NCBI RefSeq assembly: GCF_030450055.1
Contig: NZ_CP118480.1
Span: 1,825,415 to 1,889,414, forward strand
Direction: 5' to 3'
Length of the DNA: 64,000 bases
DNA from: Gallaecimonas kandeliae
Lineage (GTDB): Bacteria; Pseudomonadota; Gammaproteobacteria; Enterobacterales; Gallaecimonadaceae
Shown here: positions 8,711-16,964 of the stretch, piece after piece
Position numbering within the stretch: the stretch's first letter is position 1
Layout of the letters: each line of letters starts with the position of its first letter
Program-made: the position numbers and the translations under genes
Notes under the pieces: model-generated
Told to the model about the DNA's origin: nothing
Database searches by the model: none
The model's input: the letters and a program-made list of their open reading frames with translations, nothing else

Positions 8711-9625
8711 ATGGGTCAGGCTAAACGCACTATCACCAATTGGGCAGACTACAACCGCGCCTTGGTTAACCGAGGCTCATTAACCTTCTGGATGGATGAA
8801 GCGGCTACCCGCCATTGGCATTGCCAACAGCATCACGGCGGTCGGGGTCGTGGTTTCGAATACAGCGACACCGCCATCGAGACAGCGCTGATGCTCAAGG
8901 GCCTGTTCGACCTGCCGCTGCGTGCCTTGGAAGGCTTTATCAACTCGCTATTCCAGTTGATGGAACTGCCGTTGACCTCGCCCAGTTACAGCTGCATCAG
9001 CAAGCGCGCCAAGACGGTCAACATCCGCTACCGCCTGCCCAGCAAGGGCCCAGTTGCCCACCTGGTTATCGACGCCACCGGGCTCAAGGTCTATGGCGAA
9101 GGCGAGTGGAAGCAACGCAAGTACGGCAAGGAGAAGCGCCGTGTCTGGCGCAAGCTACACCTGGCCGTCGATGCGCAGACCCATGAGGCTATCGCCGCCG
9201 AAGTCAGCCTGGAAAACGTCGGTGATAGCGAGGTACTGCCCGGCCTGCTCAATCCTCTGCGCCGCCGTATCGACCAAGTCAGCGCCGACGGGGCTTACGA
9301 CAGCAGAGCCTGCCACCGGCTACTGCAAAGAAAAGGCGCCAAAGCCAGCATCCCGCCTCGCAAGACAGCGGGGTACTGGGAGCAAGGTCACCCAAGGAAC
9401 GAGGCAGTGGCGGCGCTGAAAGCCGGGCAACTGGCCGAGTGGAAAAGGGAAAGCGGCTATCACCAACGCTCAAAAGCGGAAACGGCTATGTCGCGATACA
9501 AGCAGCTCATCAGCCCGAAGCTGAGTCTGCGCGACTACAACGGCCAAGTGGCAGAGGCTTTGGCTGGGGTGAAGGTGATGAACAAAATGCTGGGCCTCGG
9601 CATGCCTGTTCGCCAGGTCAGTTAA
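8711..9625 (+). CDS. IS903-group IS5-family transposase (DDE)
   Basis: A 304-residue transposase, intact and of normal length for the group. The N terminus (NWADYNRALVNRGSLTFW) and the central block YSDTAIETALMLKGLFDLPLR are typical. The DDE residues are most likely Asp in LVIDATG, Asp in SADGAYDS and Glu in RSKAETAMSRYKQL. It fills most of the 1,048-bp element and is oriented with the host gene. It would catalyse cut-and-paste or replicative movement of the element at its 18-bp ends. No frameshift or stop is present, so the copy may still be active. Confidence 0.96.
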   Translation: MGQAKRTITNWADYNRALVNRGSLTFWMDEAATRHWHCQQHHGGRGRGFEYSDTAIETALMLKGLFDLPLRALEGFINSLFQLMELPLTSPSYSCISKRAKTVNIRYRLPSKGPVAHLVIDATGLKVYGEGEWKQRKYGKEKRRVWRKLHLAVDAQTHEAIAAEVSLENVGDSEVLPGLLNPLRRRIDQVSADGAYDSRACHRLLQRKGAKASIPPRKTAGYWEQGHPRNEAVAALKAGQLAEWKRESGYHQRSKAETAMSRYKQLISPKLSLRDYNGQVAEALAGVKVMNKMLGLGMPVRQVS

Positions 9626-9663
9626 GGGCAGCAAGCCCTTTAGGAGCAGGCTTTCCAGGCTCT

Positions 9664-9681
9664 GATTTGATCAACAACGCC
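9664..9681 (-). repeat. Right terminal inverted repeat of the IS
   Basis: On the minus strand it reads GGCGTTGTTGATCAAATC, matching the left end at 15 of 18 positions. Confidence 0.9.
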
Positions 9682-9690
9682 ATGCTTCAG
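9682..9690. repeat. Right 9-bp target-site duplication
   Basis: ATGCTTCAG, identical to the copy before the left end. Confidence 0.95.
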
Positions 9691-10019
9691 GCGACACTGT
9701 GCTGCGGCACTTTGCCGACTTACTCAGCCAGAATGTACGAAAGGAAGACGTTATCGGGCGCCTTGGTGGGGAGGAGTTCGCCATACTGCTGCCGGAAACA
9801 ACCCAACAGGAAGCATCGGTTTTGCTGGAGCGCATTAGAAAAACGCTGGCATCTGAAAACCTGGAGGAAATCAGCCCCGGTTTCCAATACACCTTCTCTG
9901 CTGGTCTAACGGAACTCAGGCTTGACCACCCCATGAGCTGCCAGGACTGGATGCACATCACCGACCAAGCGCTCTACCAGGCAAAAGCGACGGGAAGAGA
10001 CCGGGTTTGTATGGGGTGA
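9682..10019 (+). pseudogene. 3' part of the IS-split diguanylate cyclase gene (GGEEF half)
   Basis: This is the catalytic half of the GGDEF domain, cut off from its start by the IS. Read in the frame continuing from 8633 it gives HASGDTVLRHFADLLS, then the inhibitory I-site RKED, five residues (VIGRL), and the active-site GGEEF, followed by the usual tail ALYQAKATGRDRV. All catalytic residues are conserved, so the cyclase was functional in recent ancestry. No ribosome-binding site or start suited to separate translation of an active enzyme is evident. It ends 40 bp before the convergent TetR gene. Confidence 0.88.
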
Positions 10020-10058
10020 GCACACAGTCCCCCCTGCGTATAAGCGCGTTACGTTTGA

Positions 10059-10715
10059 CTACCCAAGAGCTGGCACAGGACGGCCGACAAGCACCTCGGC
10101 ATCATCGCCATTCATCCCCAACGCCTGGAGCAACATCTTGGTGATGACCTGGTCTTGTCCTTGGTGCTTACGCCTTTCGACGATGCTCCTGAAAACGCCC
10201 ATGACCGCCGAAACAACCAGATTCACGGCAACCTCTTCGTCGTCGTACTTGAACTGTCCCTGGTCCTGCCCTCTGCGCAGATCTTCTCGGATGTTATCGG
10301 CCAGCGTCGAGCGCACCATTTCGGCATAACGAAAGACGTTGAGTAGTGCACTTGCCCAATCGGGATCCTGCTCAGCCATCAAAACAAAGGTACGCACCCC
10401 AATGGAAAATCGTTCTGCCCCATCGATGATGCCATCGGTCAGCGATGTGATTTGCAGTGACAATGCCTCGGCCAGTGAAATACCGACGGCATTGAGTACC
10501 TCTTCTTTGGTACGGAAATAGTTGTAGATAGTGCCGCTGGCAACACCTGCCTCTATTGCCAGCTCATTCAGGGTCAATTCTGCGACACCTTTGTTCGCGT
10601 AGATCCTCAGCGCAGCGTCGACTAATTGCTGACGGGTCCGGGCTTTCTTTTTATGGCCGCGGGTCAGTTTTGCTTCGCTCTTGGGATTTGAATTGGATGT
10701 GTTTTCCGTCATCAC
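10059..10715 (-). CDS. TetR-family regulator of the ring-cleavage cluster
   Basis: A 218-residue TetR protein preceded by a basic N-terminal stretch (RGHKKKARTRQQL). The HTH spans about residues 28-75 (LNELAIEAGVASGTIYNYFRTKEEVL), and an all-helical ligand domain follows. The palindrome CTCAATATTGAG lies 52 bp upstream of its start, and its 10-bp core recurs upstream of the dioxygenase gene at 16759-16768. This protein is therefore the best candidate repressor of the 10861-16657 catabolic genes and of itself. The inducer is presumably a pathway substrate or a CoA thioester. Either of two adjacent ATGs could be the start. Confidence 0.88.
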   Translation of the reverse strand: MMTENTSNSNPKSEAKLTRGHKKKARTRQQLVDAALRIYANKGVAELTLNELAIEAGVASGTIYNYFRTKEEVLNAVGISLAEALSLQITSLTDGIIDGAERFSIGVRTFVLMAEQDPDWASALLNVFRYAEMVRSTLADNIREDLRRGQDQGQFKYDDEEVAVNLVVSAVMGVFRSIVERRKHQGQDQVITKMLLQALGMNGDDAEVLVGRPVPALG

Positions 10716-10766
10716 TCTGAGTCAGCCAGCTGCCTAGCTTTATTTCACGACAATGCTCGGATATTA

Positions 10767-10778
10767 CTCAATATTGAG
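10767..10778. promoter_or_regulatory. Palindromic operator CTCAATATTGAG (TetR gene promoter)
   Basis: A perfect 12-bp palindrome 52 bp upstream of the TetR start. The core TCAATATTGA occurs again in the dioxygenase promoter (16759-16768). Confidence 0.6.
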
Positions 10779-10860
10779 GTTTCTTTCAATGCGCGCCCAG
10801 AATGCCGACCTCGGCATGGGCACTCTGTAGAGTGCACCATGGCCGTGGGATGCTTTGAAA

Positions 10861-12516
10861 CTATTCAGGGACTGCGTGAGAGACCGTTTTCTGAGCGTCG
10901 CTTTCTTTACGAAGCTGCACTGTATTCCCGGTCTTTAAGAGGGTAAGACAATCGGTGACGACGCGAGAAGTATTATCGCCATCGCCGGTATGCATAACCA
11001 CTCTGTCGGGTCTAACCGCAGCGACCAATTTTTTCTTGATTTCCTGGCGGAAAGTGCCGTTCAAGTCCTCCAACAGAAGAGTGTCCGTCTCTGAGTTCTG
11101 GCCTTGCCTGCCAATCTCCAGGAAACGTCCTCCGGCAAGCAGCCATTTCCTTCTGAGCTCCGGGTCAAGATATTCTTGTGGATCTACGCCGAACCCGATC
11201 AATGCCAGGTGGTCACCAATGAAATCATCGCTGAGTCCGACCTGATCGCCTTGGCGAACCTGGCCCTGAGCGAGCTGCCCGCCCCGATGCAGAGGCAATG
11301 ACTTATTGCCTTGCAAAAACAGTCCCTTATCGAACCGGTTGGCTGGCTTCATCTCCAGCTCTTCAAAATATCTGCGCAGAGAAGGTAGCAGGCGCGTCAT
11401 ACGCATCAGGCCGTGTATGAGGACAGCGGTGACCTTACTGCTCGGCATGACCAGCCGTCCCATGAATCGAGCCAAGTTGATCATCTTCATCGCATGTGGC
11501 CGCCGTTCTTGGTCGTAGCTGTCAAGGATCGCGGGGGTCGCCTTACCGGATAAGGCCCAAGCCAACTTCCAGCCAAGGTTGGCAGCATCGCGAAGCCCCG
11601 CCACCAACCCCTGCCCCACAAAGGGAGGGGTTATGTGTGCCGCATCCCCAATCAGAAAGACACGCCCTTTCTGGAAAGCTTCACAGCACCTGGCGTGGAA
11701 CCGATAGACGGCCTTGCGTTCAATGGTCAACCCTTCACGCGGGATCCAAGGGGCCAGCAGTTCGGCAATCTTGTCGGGGTGCTCCATCTCCTCTTTCTTC
11801 TCACCACGCTGGAGCATGAATTCCCATCGCTCTCGCCCGCCCGGGGCTGGCATATGTGGCACTGGTCGGGCTGGGTTACAGAGAAACTCGACATGGTCTA
11901 TGGCTTTGCCCTCTCGCCCTTTGGCGTCGACGATTAACCAATCCTCGGTGAACGTTTGCCCTTGGAATCCTTGGCCGATGAGATGCCTGACTTTTGAGCT
12001 GGCGCCATCCGCCCCAACCAGGTACCGCGCTGCGACTTGGCGAACCTGGCCCGAATCCTCCTTAATCGAAGCCAGCACGCCTTCGTCGCTTTGTTCAAAA
12101 CCAACCAACTCACAGCCGCTGCTAACGGCGATACAGGGATACTCTTTGACCTGACGACGCAGGGCCCTTTCCAGTTCGGGCTGGTAGAAGGTCACGAGTT
12201 TAGGATGGCCGTCAATGCTGCCGCTCGTATTGATGCGAGCAAATTGTCCAAGGTAGGGGCAGTGCATCTTCACTTCTTGGATTTCAATGCGTTCGAAGGC
12301 CGTCTCGTTGAGTCCGGCCATCTGCAAGATCCGCAGCGCTTCATTATCCAGCGCTATGGCTCGGGGCATCAGTAATATCTCTGGTGATTTTTCCACGACC
12401 AGGGTCTTTACGCCATAACGGCCAAGCAAGGAGGCCAAGGCTGCACCAACAGGCCCAAAGCCAACGACTAAGACATCAACTTTTTCGGGCAGAGAACTCG
12501 CATTTTCAGTTTTCAT
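10861..12516 (-). CDS. FAD-dependent aromatic hydroxylase, MhpA-like (class A flavoprotein monooxygenase)
   Basis: A 551-residue protein (570 if the upstream ATG at 12573 is used). The FAD-binding GxGxxG is at about residues 19-24 (VVGFGPVGAALASLL), the DG motif is in VGADGASSKVRHLIG, and the GD motif is in RVFLIGDAAHITPPFVGQGLV. A C-terminal thioredoxin-like extension as in MhpA/PheA follows. Family members use NAD(P)H and O2 to hydroxylate a phenolic ring ortho to an existing hydroxyl, making a catechol-type substrate for meta-cleavage. That fits the extradiol dioxygenase upstream. It is last in the cluster, 150 bp after the acyl-CoA synthetase. I prefer the ATG at 12516 because family N termini are short. 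Substrate unknown; 3-hydroxyphenylpropionate is only one possibility. Confidence 0.85.
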   Translation of the reverse strand: MKTENASSLPEKVDVLVVGFGPVGAALASLLGRYGVKTLVVEKSPEILLMPRAIALDNEALRILQMAGLNETAFERIEIQEVKMHCPYLGQFARINTSGSIDGHPKLVTFYQPELERALRRQVKEYPCIAVSSGCELVGFEQSDEGVLASIKEDSGQVRQVAARYLVGADGASSKVRHLIGQGFQGQTFTEDWLIVDAKGREGKAIDHVEFLCNPARPVPHMPAPGGRERWEFMLQRGEKKEEMEHPDKIAELLAPWIPREGLTIERKAVYRFHARCCEAFQKGRVFLIGDAAHITPPFVGQGLVAGLRDAANLGWKLAWALSGKATPAILDSYDQERRPHAMKMINLARFMGRLVMPSSKVTAVLIHGLMRMTRLLPSLRRYFEELEMKPANRFDKGLFLQGNKSLPLHRGGQLAQGQVRQGDQVGLSDDFIGDHLALIGFGVDPQEYLDPELRRKWLLAGGRFLEIGRQGQNSETDTLLLEDLNGTFRQEIKKKLVAAVRPDRVVMHTGDGDNTSRVVTDCLTLLKTGNTVQLRKESDAQKTVSHAVPE

Positions 12517-12668
12517 AACAATCTCTTTCAACAAAGGCGGAACCTTGCGGATTGTGTTTTCCCAGTCCAGCATTCATCCTTTTTTTACGTCCACCTGTCG
12601 GTGATAAATGCTGTGACTATTGAAATTGCCTGGGCGCCACAGCGGAATATCCGCCAGCCCGGGCTTTT

Positions 12669-14600
12669 CTATGGCGCTATATCGCTATCGACTGTTTCAA
12701 CCTCATGCGATATCACCTCGATAAGGGAGTGAAATGGGAACTGCCCCAACACAACCGAGGCTGTCGCCTCTTGAGAAGGACATTCCAGCGAGACATGAAT
12801 GGTGGTTCCTCGAGCCTTGTCGTCTTCGGCTGACAGCGCCTGCACAGCGATGCCTGCCTCAAGGAGAGCCGAGGTCAGGGCGTCTGTCACTTCACGCCGC
12901 TTGAGCTCGGGCTTGAAGATCTTGCCAACGCCGGTCAAGGGCATTTCCTCAACGATCCTGATGAACTTGGGTATGGCCGCCCGCTCGACTATCTGTTTTC
13001 TGACGAAAGTCAGCAGCTCTTCCTCTGTTGCAACGGCACCCGCCTTGAGCTGGACGTAAGCCACGGGCAGTTCACCTGCATGAGCGTCTGGTCGGCCAAC
13101 GGCTGCTGCGACTTGCACTGCGTCATGGCGATGCAGTGGCGCTTCGATGGTGGCGGGATCGATGTTGTGTCCACCCCGGATGATGAGTTCCTTCTTTCGG
13201 CCCGTCAGCCAGAAATAGCCGTCGGCGTCCTGGTACCCCAGGTCCCCGGTATTCAGCCAGCGCCGACAGTCTTGGGTCTCAATCCACAACCCCTGGTTTT
13301 GTTCGGCCAGCTTGTAGCCGGCAAATACATTGGAACCGGAAATGATCAGCAGACCGACCTCTCCAGTTTCGCAGTCACGGACATAGCGGCCTTCCTCATC
13401 CAGGAGCACGGTTTTCATCTGCTGGCCGGGTACCCGCAGCCCTATCGAGCCGGCGCGCCGCTCTCCCAAAGGCGGGTTGACGCTGCTGACACAGGTGCCT
13501 TCGGTCAGGCCGTATCCCTCCAGTATTTTGAGACCGGTGCCTTCCTGGAAGCGGCGGAGCAATTCCACCGGCATGGGAGCCGCACCGCAGAGACCGTATT
13601 CCAGCGAGTCGATACGATGATCGGCGACAGGGACGTTCAACAAGGCGGAATAGATGGTTGGGACACCGCTGAAAAAATTGATGCGATGGTGCGCCACGAT
13701 TTCCCAGAATCGTTCGATCACGCCGTTGCTACGGTACCCCTGTGGGGTACCCAGTATGACGTGTGCCCCCCTTGAAAAGGGAACCAGCCCTGTGACGGCT
13801 ACGGCGTTGACATGGAACAGGGGCAAACCGCAAAAAAAGTTCTTACCGCTGCCGACCCCATCACCCAAGATTTGAACCACGCTCCAGGCGTTGGCCACCT
13901 CGTTGCGGTGGGTCCGCATGGCGAGCTTCGGAGTGCCTGTGGTGCCACCAGTGCAAAAGTAGGAAGAGATGTCCCCCGGTTGGATGACGCGCTGGCTTTG
14001 CAGCCTTTGTCCGTCCTGGCCATCAATGGCCGTATTGAAGTCGTGTACCTGCAGTTCGCTGGAAACAAGGTCCGCAACGCCATCGACGCCCCCCAGGTTC
14101 GCCGGGTTGACGAGCACCAGGTGGCGCAAACCAGGAACGCTTTGCAGCGCTTGTTGCGCTTTGGGCCAGAGATCTAGGCCAGGAAAGGGCGCCAGGGTGA
14201 CCAATATGCTGGCACCGGATGCGCGCAGGAGTTCGGCAATGGCCACCGGCTCCAACAGCGGGTTTATGGCACAAATTATCCCGGCGGCCTGGCCTCCCCA
14301 AATCACCCAGTGGGTTTCGGGAAGGTTGGGCAGCAGGTAGGCGATGACAGTGTCTGTGTCTGCTCCCAAATGCCCAAAGAAATTGGCGGTTTGGTGGATT
14401 TTCTCGACCAGTTCACCGTAGGACCAGGTCAAAGGCCGAGTGTGGCTATCCGCCTGCAGAAAGAAAGACAGCGCCGGTGCTTCGGGAGCGAGTGCAGCCC
14501 CCTCAAGGATCGCATCATAGGTGCTCCTGGGGAGTTTCAATTCCTCGCTCAAAGACTCCAAGGCCAAGACATCGGCCAGGCAACTAATTCCATTCTTCAT
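12669..14600 (-). CDS. AMP-forming acyl-CoA synthetase
   Basis: A 643-residue ANL-superfamily ligase that would activate a carboxylic acid with ATP and CoA. The P-loop is CTGGTTGTPKLAMRTH; the A5 motif is GYGLTEGT; the A7/A8 region is WLNTGDLGYQDADGYFWLTGR followed by KKELIIRGGHNIDP; the catalytic lysine lies in the A10 motif LTGVGKIFKP. A tail of about 55 residues after A10 (ending EVETVDSDIAP) is longer than usual and has no motif I recognise. Its ATG is two bases after the stop of the FAH-family gene, implying translational coupling. In context it probably activates the acid substrate or a ring-cleavage product. Confidence 0.88.
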   Translation of the reverse strand: MKNGISCLADVLALESLSEELKLPRSTYDAILEGAALAPEAPALSFFLQADSHTRPLTWSYGELVEKIHQTANFFGHLGADTDTVIAYLLPNLPETHWVIWGGQAAGIICAINPLLEPVAIAELLRASGASILVTLAPFPGLDLWPKAQQALQSVPGLRHLVLVNPANLGGVDGVADLVSSELQVHDFNTAIDGQDGQRLQSQRVIQPGDISSYFCTGGTTGTPKLAMRTHRNEVANAWSVVQILGDGVGSGKNFFCGLPLFHVNAVAVTGLVPFSRGAHVILGTPQGYRSNGVIERFWEIVAHHRINFFSGVPTIYSALLNVPVADHRIDSLEYGLCGAAPMPVELLRRFQEGTGLKILEGYGLTEGTCVSSVNPPLGERRAGSIGLRVPGQQMKTVLLDEEGRYVRDCETGEVGLLIISGSNVFAGYKLAEQNQGLWIETQDCRRWLNTGDLGYQDADGYFWLTGRKKELIIRGGHNIDPATIEAPLHRHDAVQVAAAVGRPDAHAGELPVAYVQLKAGAVATEEELLTFVRKQIVERAAIPKFIRIVEEMPLTGVGKIFKPELKRREVTDALTSALLEAGIAVQALSAEDDKARGTTIHVSLECPSQEATASVVLGQFPFHSLIEVISHEVETVDSDIAP

Positions 14601-14602
14601 GC

Positions 14603-15562
14603 TCAGGCTTCGCCTCCGATCTCATGGCGCTGCATACCTAGGTTGATACGGCCATCATGGCTGGCAATGCAGGATTCAACCTTGTCCCCGACCTTCAAGT
14701 ACTGCCGACGCCGTTTTTGCGCTTTGAGGAACAAGGCCCATTTCTTTTCCTCCGGTAACAAGCCCAGCAGCCTTACCAGCAACGGCGACGGCAAGCCCAG
14801 GGCGCAGCCAGAGGGTGTCCCCGTCATCAGCACGTCTCCTGGTTCGAAGTCATGAATGCGCGAAAACTCGGTCAGCGTTTCTGCCGGTTTGAAAACGAGA
14901 TTGGCGGTGCTGTCGAATTGGCGACGTTCGCCATTGACGGTCAGCATCAGCTGCATCTCGTCGAGGTATCGCATTTCATCGCGGTCAAGCAGGCACAGTA
15001 CAGGCCCCAGAGGACAGAAAGTGCGGTAGCTCTTGCCCTTATGGAATTGCATTTGCGGTATCTGGATGTCGCGGGCCGAGAAGTCGTTGCCAATGCAAAT
15101 ACCGGCGACGTACTCATGAAGATTGACGGAGTTGACGTCGACCGGACCTTGGGTTCTCTTTCCAAGCACCAAGGTCAGCTCCAGCTCATAGTCCAGCAGT
15201 TGCACAGGCTTAGGCTTGACGACCCAGCCAGTTGGAGCCGTGATGGACGCCGCTGACTTGGTGAAGAACATGTTGAATTTCTTGGCGTCCGGATCCATGC
15301 CCGAATCAATCATGTGCTGGCGATAGTTGGCACCCTGGCAGAGAACCTTGGTAGGCGCAGTGATGGGACTGAGGAGTTCGACCTCCTCATGAGCAATTGG
15401 CGCCCCGGCGCGATCGAGGATGTCTTCTACTCCGGCATAACCGATCGCCAATAACTCAGCCGTGGTGGTACAGGGAATAGGGAGAGGCCGCACACCTGAC
15501 TCATGGTTGAAGCCCCAGCGAACCTGCTGATGATGACGAAAACGAACGATATGAAGGGCCAT
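14603..15562 (-). CDS. Fumarylacetoacetate hydrolase (FAH)-family enzyme
   Basis: A 319-residue protein with FAH-fold signatures: LDYELELTLVLGK (metal-binding acidic residues), GICIGNDFSARDIQ, KSYRTFCPLGP, and GDVLMTGTPSGCALG. Family members hydrolyse C-C bonds in beta-diketone acids or act as hydratases, decarboxylases or isomerases in meta-cleavage pathways. It starts 12 bp after the dioxygenase stop and is coupled to the CoA ligase. Here it most likely processes the ring-fission product, replacing the alpha/beta hydrolase MhpC of the classical 3-phenylpropionate route. An insertion around KAQKRRRQYLKVGDKVES is a little longer than in small FAH proteins. Confidence 0.88.
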   Translation of the reverse strand: MALHIVRFRHHQQVRWGFNHESGVRPLPIPCTTTAELLAIGYAGVEDILDRAGAPIAHEEVELLSPITAPTKVLCQGANYRQHMIDSGMDPDAKKFNMFFTKSAASITAPTGWVVKPKPVQLLDYELELTLVLGKRTQGPVDVNSVNLHEYVAGICIGNDFSARDIQIPQMQFHKGKSYRTFCPLGPVLCLLDRDEMRYLDEMQLMLTVNGERRQFDSTANLVFKPAETLTEFSRIHDFEPGDVLMTGTPSGCALGLPSPLLVRLLGLLPEEKKWALFLKAQKRRRQYLKVGDKVESCIASHDGRINLGMQRHEIGGEA

Positions 15563-15574
15563 ACTTTTCTCCGC

Positions 15575-16651
15575 TCAACCAAACAGCTTGGCAAGGGTCA
15601 TGAGCTTTTTAAGGGTAAGGTCAGGGCTGCGGCGCAGGCTTTTCACCAAGCCGCTCAGGGCAGCGATAGTCAACTTGGGTCTGGTGAAACTGGCAGGCAT
15701 GGTTTGCCCCCACTGAGCCATGGCTTCCCGACTCACTGGGTGGACACCCATAGGGACATCGGAGGTGAATAGATCACCGTCACAATAATGTTCATGCTTG
15801 GCCCCCCAAGGGTCCTGCCAGTAATCGAAGATCTGGCTGCCTAAGATGTGCCGCCCTATACCCCATGCATGTTTCCAACCCCGTTCGCGCAGCACACGTT
15901 GCCCCATGCCGACGGCGTCGGCATCCACCAGCTCGAATGCGCTGTGGCTGTAGGTCGGAAAGAATCCCTGGGCAATGGCCAAGGTATGGTGATCGGCGGG
16001 CGAAGCACCCAGGTCGAGGCGCATGAAGACCACGGCCGGAGAACCATCGGGTAGAAGCTGCACATCACTTGGAATGAAGCCGAACAGCTCTGTGTACCAG
16101 GCGCAGGTCGCTTGAAAATCCGCTACCTCGAGCACCACGTGCCCAAGCCTTAATACCTCAGGTGCGGCCACCGGAGGTCGCTGGGTGTCGTTGATGCGCC
16201 TGCGCTGCTCGTCAAAGTTCAACGGCAATTCAGCGCGATGAGCCAGCGGACTGACCTGCTGCTGGCCGTGAATGGCGTCGACCCTGAAACCGGAAGGGTC
16301 GGACAGGCTCACCACCTCGCCTCCACCAGGAAAAGGCGCTGTCGTTATGCAGGAAGCACCAGCCAGGGTACGCAGCAACTCAAGGTCTTCTCGCGAATCG
16401 ACTTCTAGTCCGAAGCCGAGGAAACGCGCTTTCTTCCCGAGTTTCACGCAGTAGCAGAAAGGCGTGCTGTCGGTACCACGCATGTACAAGGTGTCGGACG
16501 TTTGTGCTGCTGCTTTCAACCCGAAATCTTCAAGAAAGCGCTGGGCTTCATCCAGGTCGGGCCTTTCAAAGATCAAATAGGCCAGTCGTTTCGCCTTGAC
16601 TCTCGGAGCCGGGTGTCTTGCCGGCTGTCCTGTCTTGAGTTGAGTCATCAT
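15575..16651 (-). CDS. Two-domain type I extradiol dioxygenase (VOC family)
   Basis: About 358 residues in two vicinal-oxygen-chelate modules, as in BphC. Counting from the first Met of a run of four, the C-terminal module keeps what look like the Fe(II) ligands: His173 (LGHVVLEVAD), His238 (HSAFELVD) and Glu289 (KHEHYCDG). His224 (HHTLAI) fits the conserved catalytic histidine. It is therefore probably an active ring-cleaving dioxygenase and not just a glyoxalase-like protein. AGAAGG is 5-8 bases from the second and third ATGs; I placed the start at the third. It is the first gene of the operon. Two palindromic motifs lie within 120 bp upstream. Confidence 0.85.
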   Translation of the reverse strand: MMTQLKTGQPARHPAPRVKAKRLAYLIFERPDLDEAQRFLEDFGLKAAAQTSDTLYMRGTDSTPFCYCVKLGKKARFLGFGLEVDSREDLELLRTLAGASCITTAPFPGGGEVVSLSDPSGFRVDAIHGQQQVSPLAHRAELPLNFDEQRRRINDTQRPPVAAPEVLRLGHVVLEVADFQATCAWYTELFGFIPSDVQLLPDGSPAVVFMRLDLGASPADHHTLAIAQGFFPTYSHSAFELVDADAVGMGQRVLRERGWKHAWGIGRHILGSQIFDYWQDPWGAKHEHYCDGDLFTSDVPMGVHPVSREAMAQWGQTMPASFTRPKLTIAALSGLVKSLRRSPDLTLKKLMTLAKLFG

Positions 16652-16731
16652 CATCACCTTCTGGGGCTAACTGTCGTAGCTGTAAAGTTCCGCGTCGACC
16701 ATGAAGAGCCAGGGTCAGGGCACGTTGAAGA

Positions 16732-16747
16732 TGACGTTAACGTAAAC
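16732..16747. promoter_or_regulatory. TGACGTTAACGTAAAC box (possible LiuR/MerR-type site)
   Basis: The core ACGTTAACGT is a perfect palindrome. The minus-strand site upstream of prpB (58390-58405, read as TTGACGTTTACGTAAA) shares the pattern TGACGTTWACGTAAA. As I recall, LiuR-type MerR regulators of branched-chain amino acid and propionate catabolism use a similar sequence, but that assignment is from memory. Confidence 0.45.
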
Positions 16748-16758
16748 TGATTATCATG

Positions 16759-16768
16759 TCAATATTGA
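16759..16768. promoter_or_regulatory. TCAATATTGA palindrome upstream of the dioxygenase operon
   Basis: A perfect 10-bp palindrome identical to the core of the site at 10767-10778 upstream of the cluster's TetR gene. It is about 108 bp from the dioxygenase start, within the likely promoter. It probably binds the TetR protein encoded at 10059-10715. Confidence 0.55.
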
Positions 16769-16964
16769 GATTATCCTCATTAAAAAAGGACAACACAAGA
16801 CATCGTCGCTCGGGGTGCGAGAGGGGGAGTGGCTGAGCTAGCCGTTGGCCTTAAAACCGACGTGAAGACATTGGATGTTGTCCCACGAAAGGGGAATGCC
16901 CGCCTAGCAGGTCGTCATCGGCAGCGGGCTGGTGTTGGACTATATCTGCTACGGCTCCCAGGGG

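Larger units (their letters stand above)
8634..9681 (+). mobile_element. Complete IS5-family (IS903 group) insertion sequence, 1,048 bp
   Basis: The element is bounded by imperfect 18-bp inverted repeats (GGCGTTGTTTCCCAAATC left; GGCGTTGTTGATCAAATC right, read inwards; 15 of 18 match) and flanked by perfect 9-bp direct repeats. From memory the IS903 terminal repeat begins GGCTTTGTTGAATAAATC, so ends, length (IS903 is about 1,057 bp) and 9-bp duplication all agree with the IS903 group. It carries a single intact DDE transposase gene. It splits a diguanylate cyclase gene. The perfect target duplication suggests a recent insertion. Confidence 0.95.
16658..16964. other. Intergenic region with the catabolic operon promoter
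   Basis: This 307-bp stretch separates the dioxygenase start from the stop of the histidine kinase gene. The half near the dioxygenase holds two regulatory-looking motifs (16732-16747 and 16759-16768) in an AT-rich setting. From about 16790 to 16964 I see no gene, strong hairpin or repeat. Confidence 0.6.

Noticed and set aside
11496-12375. Several plus-strand open frames across the FAD hydroxylase gene
   Set aside because: They are shadows of a gene with clear FAD motifs on the minus strand.
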